64,000 bases of DNA from the NCBI RefSeq assembly GCF_014200495.1, contig NZ_JACHBY010000003.1, positions 248,001-312,000 on the forward strand, in the 5' to 3' direction. Both the position numbers and the translations under genes were made by a program. This document shows positions 63,333 through 64,000 of this stretch, piece after piece (the first letter of the stretch is position 1; each line of letters begins with the position of its first letter). Origin of the DNA: Mucilaginibacter geliditolerans. GTDB lineage: Bacteria; Bacteroidota; Bacteroidia; Sphingobacteriales; Sphingobacteriaceae. The notes under the pieces are model-generated. The model searched no databases. It saw nothing but the letters and a program-made list of their open reading frames with translations, and had not been told where the DNA came from.

Positions 63333-64000
63333 TTAATTCCCTAACTGTTTAATAGCCAGATAAGCCATTAAACCGGTGCTTAGTTCTAATGCTGACTCTT
63401 CTACATCAAAGGTTGGTGTATGTACCGACGATACGATGCCGCGACTTTCGTTACGGGTACCTAAGCGGTAAAAGCATGAATCAGCTTGCTGTGAGTAGAA
63501 GGCAAAATCTTCGGCAGCCATCCATATATCCAGGTCGAGCACGTTCTCTTTACCTAAATAATCTTCGGCATGGCCACGGGTTGATGCGGTTAGTTTTTCT
63601 TCGTTCACCAAAAAAGGATAGCCCTTCATAATGTTGAACTCGCAGCTGCCGCCCATGCTCTCGGCAATGCCTTCAGCCATTTTTTTCATGCGGATGTGCG
63701 CATCAACGCGCCATTTTTCATCCATGGTGCGGAAGGTACCTTCCAAATAAACCTCGTTAGGTATAACATTGGTAGCGCCATTGGCAATCACTTTACCAAA
63801 CGATAATACCGATGGATTTTTAGGATCGGCAAAACGGCTTATTACCTGTTGCAGGGCCGTTAATATATGCGCGGTAATAATTACCGGGTCAATATTTTGC
63901 TGGGGTTGCGCAGCATGGCCGCCCTTACCTTTTACAGTCACATACAGCTCATCAGCCGATGCCATATATTTTCCAGCGCGGAAACCTACTTTACCGGCAT
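63333..64000 (-). CDS. M20-family amidohydrolase, C-terminal part
   Basis: Zinc-dependent N-acyl-L-amino acid amidohydrolase/hippurate hydrolase-like enzyme; about 222 residues remain of roughly 395, the start lies beyond the window. The frame is open to the edge (GKVGFRAGKYMASADELYVT). Visible are the dimerisation domain (VKGKGGHAAQPQQNIDPVII, IPNEVYLEGTFRTMDEKWR) and the C-terminal catalytic segments WMAAEDFAFYSQQ and VSSVHTPTFDVEESALELST, with the metal-ligand histidine. The N-terminal metal ligands are outside the window. Confidence 0.92.
   Translation of the reverse strand, partial: AGKVGFRAGKYMASADELYVTVKGKGGHAAQPQQNIDPVIITAHILTALQQVISRFADPKNPSVLSFGKVIANGATNVIPNEVYLEGTFRTMDEKWRVDAHIRMKKMAEGIAESMGGSCEFNIMKGYPFLVNEEKLTASTRGHAEDYLGKENVLDLDIWMAAEDFAFYSQQADSCFYRLGTRNESRGIVSSVHTPTFDVEESALELSTGLMAYLAIKQLGN

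Overview
The window reads as a chromosomal stretch of a member of the Bacteroidota, most likely Sphingobacteriaceae (Mucilaginibacter/Pedobacter-like). The evidence is: Bacteroidota-type promoters (TTTG, about 20 bases, TAnnTTTG) and almost no Shine-Dalgarno sequences; a three-gene sdhCAB operon of the Bacteroidota type; many lipoproteins; S9, S41 and M61 peptidases; LytTR and ECF regulators; and a CHC2-type primase lacking zinc ligands. This assignment is inference from gene content; no rRNA gene is present.

Layout. 1-4.3 kb: end of aspS, an FKBP lipoprotein, a small phosphatase, serS and rsmI. 4.4-13 kb: DinB-like gene and lnt, an N-acetylglucosamine kinase/receiver pair, an M61 peptidase, a 51-residue membrane protein, pdeM and a degenerate TlpA-like lipoprotein. 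13.2-16.9 kb: succinate dehydrogenase. 17-27 kb: a REP-associated transposase inside its own REPs, a GNAT enzyme, an S9 peptidase, a hydrolase/ECF sigma/membrane protein operon, a methyltransferase, an acyltransferase and a permease. 27.8-37.8 kb: GH53 galactanase, Ku, a two-component system with a predicted outer-membrane barrel, ApbE, prfA and lpxH. 38-45 kb: START protein, prolyl oligopeptidase, GIY-YIG remnant, S41 peptidase and two unusual tRNA genes. 45-64 kb: Lrp/AsnC regulator, Tex, LytTR system, prfB with programmed frameshift, pgi, glutaminyl cyclotransferase, yraN-dnaG, an EamA transporter, asnS and the C-terminal part of an M20 amidohydrolase.

The genes are mostly housekeeping; the unusual content lies between them. 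Intergenic space carries several kinds of palindromic DNA: about twenty copies of a roughly 90-bp GTCAT...ATGAC palindrome family; two copies of a roughly 470-bp element with terminal and nested inverted repeats; REP units around the transposase; and at least eight locus-specific palindromes whose arms iterate a short word that differs at each locus.

The strongest candidate for something undescribed is a tandem pair of minus-strand tRNA genes at 44639-44894. They have a leucine-type D arm, 40-44-base variable regions whose stems covary between copies, a GUC (Asp) anticodon and G73, and they are preceded by a near-textbook promoter and followed by a terminator-like hairpin.
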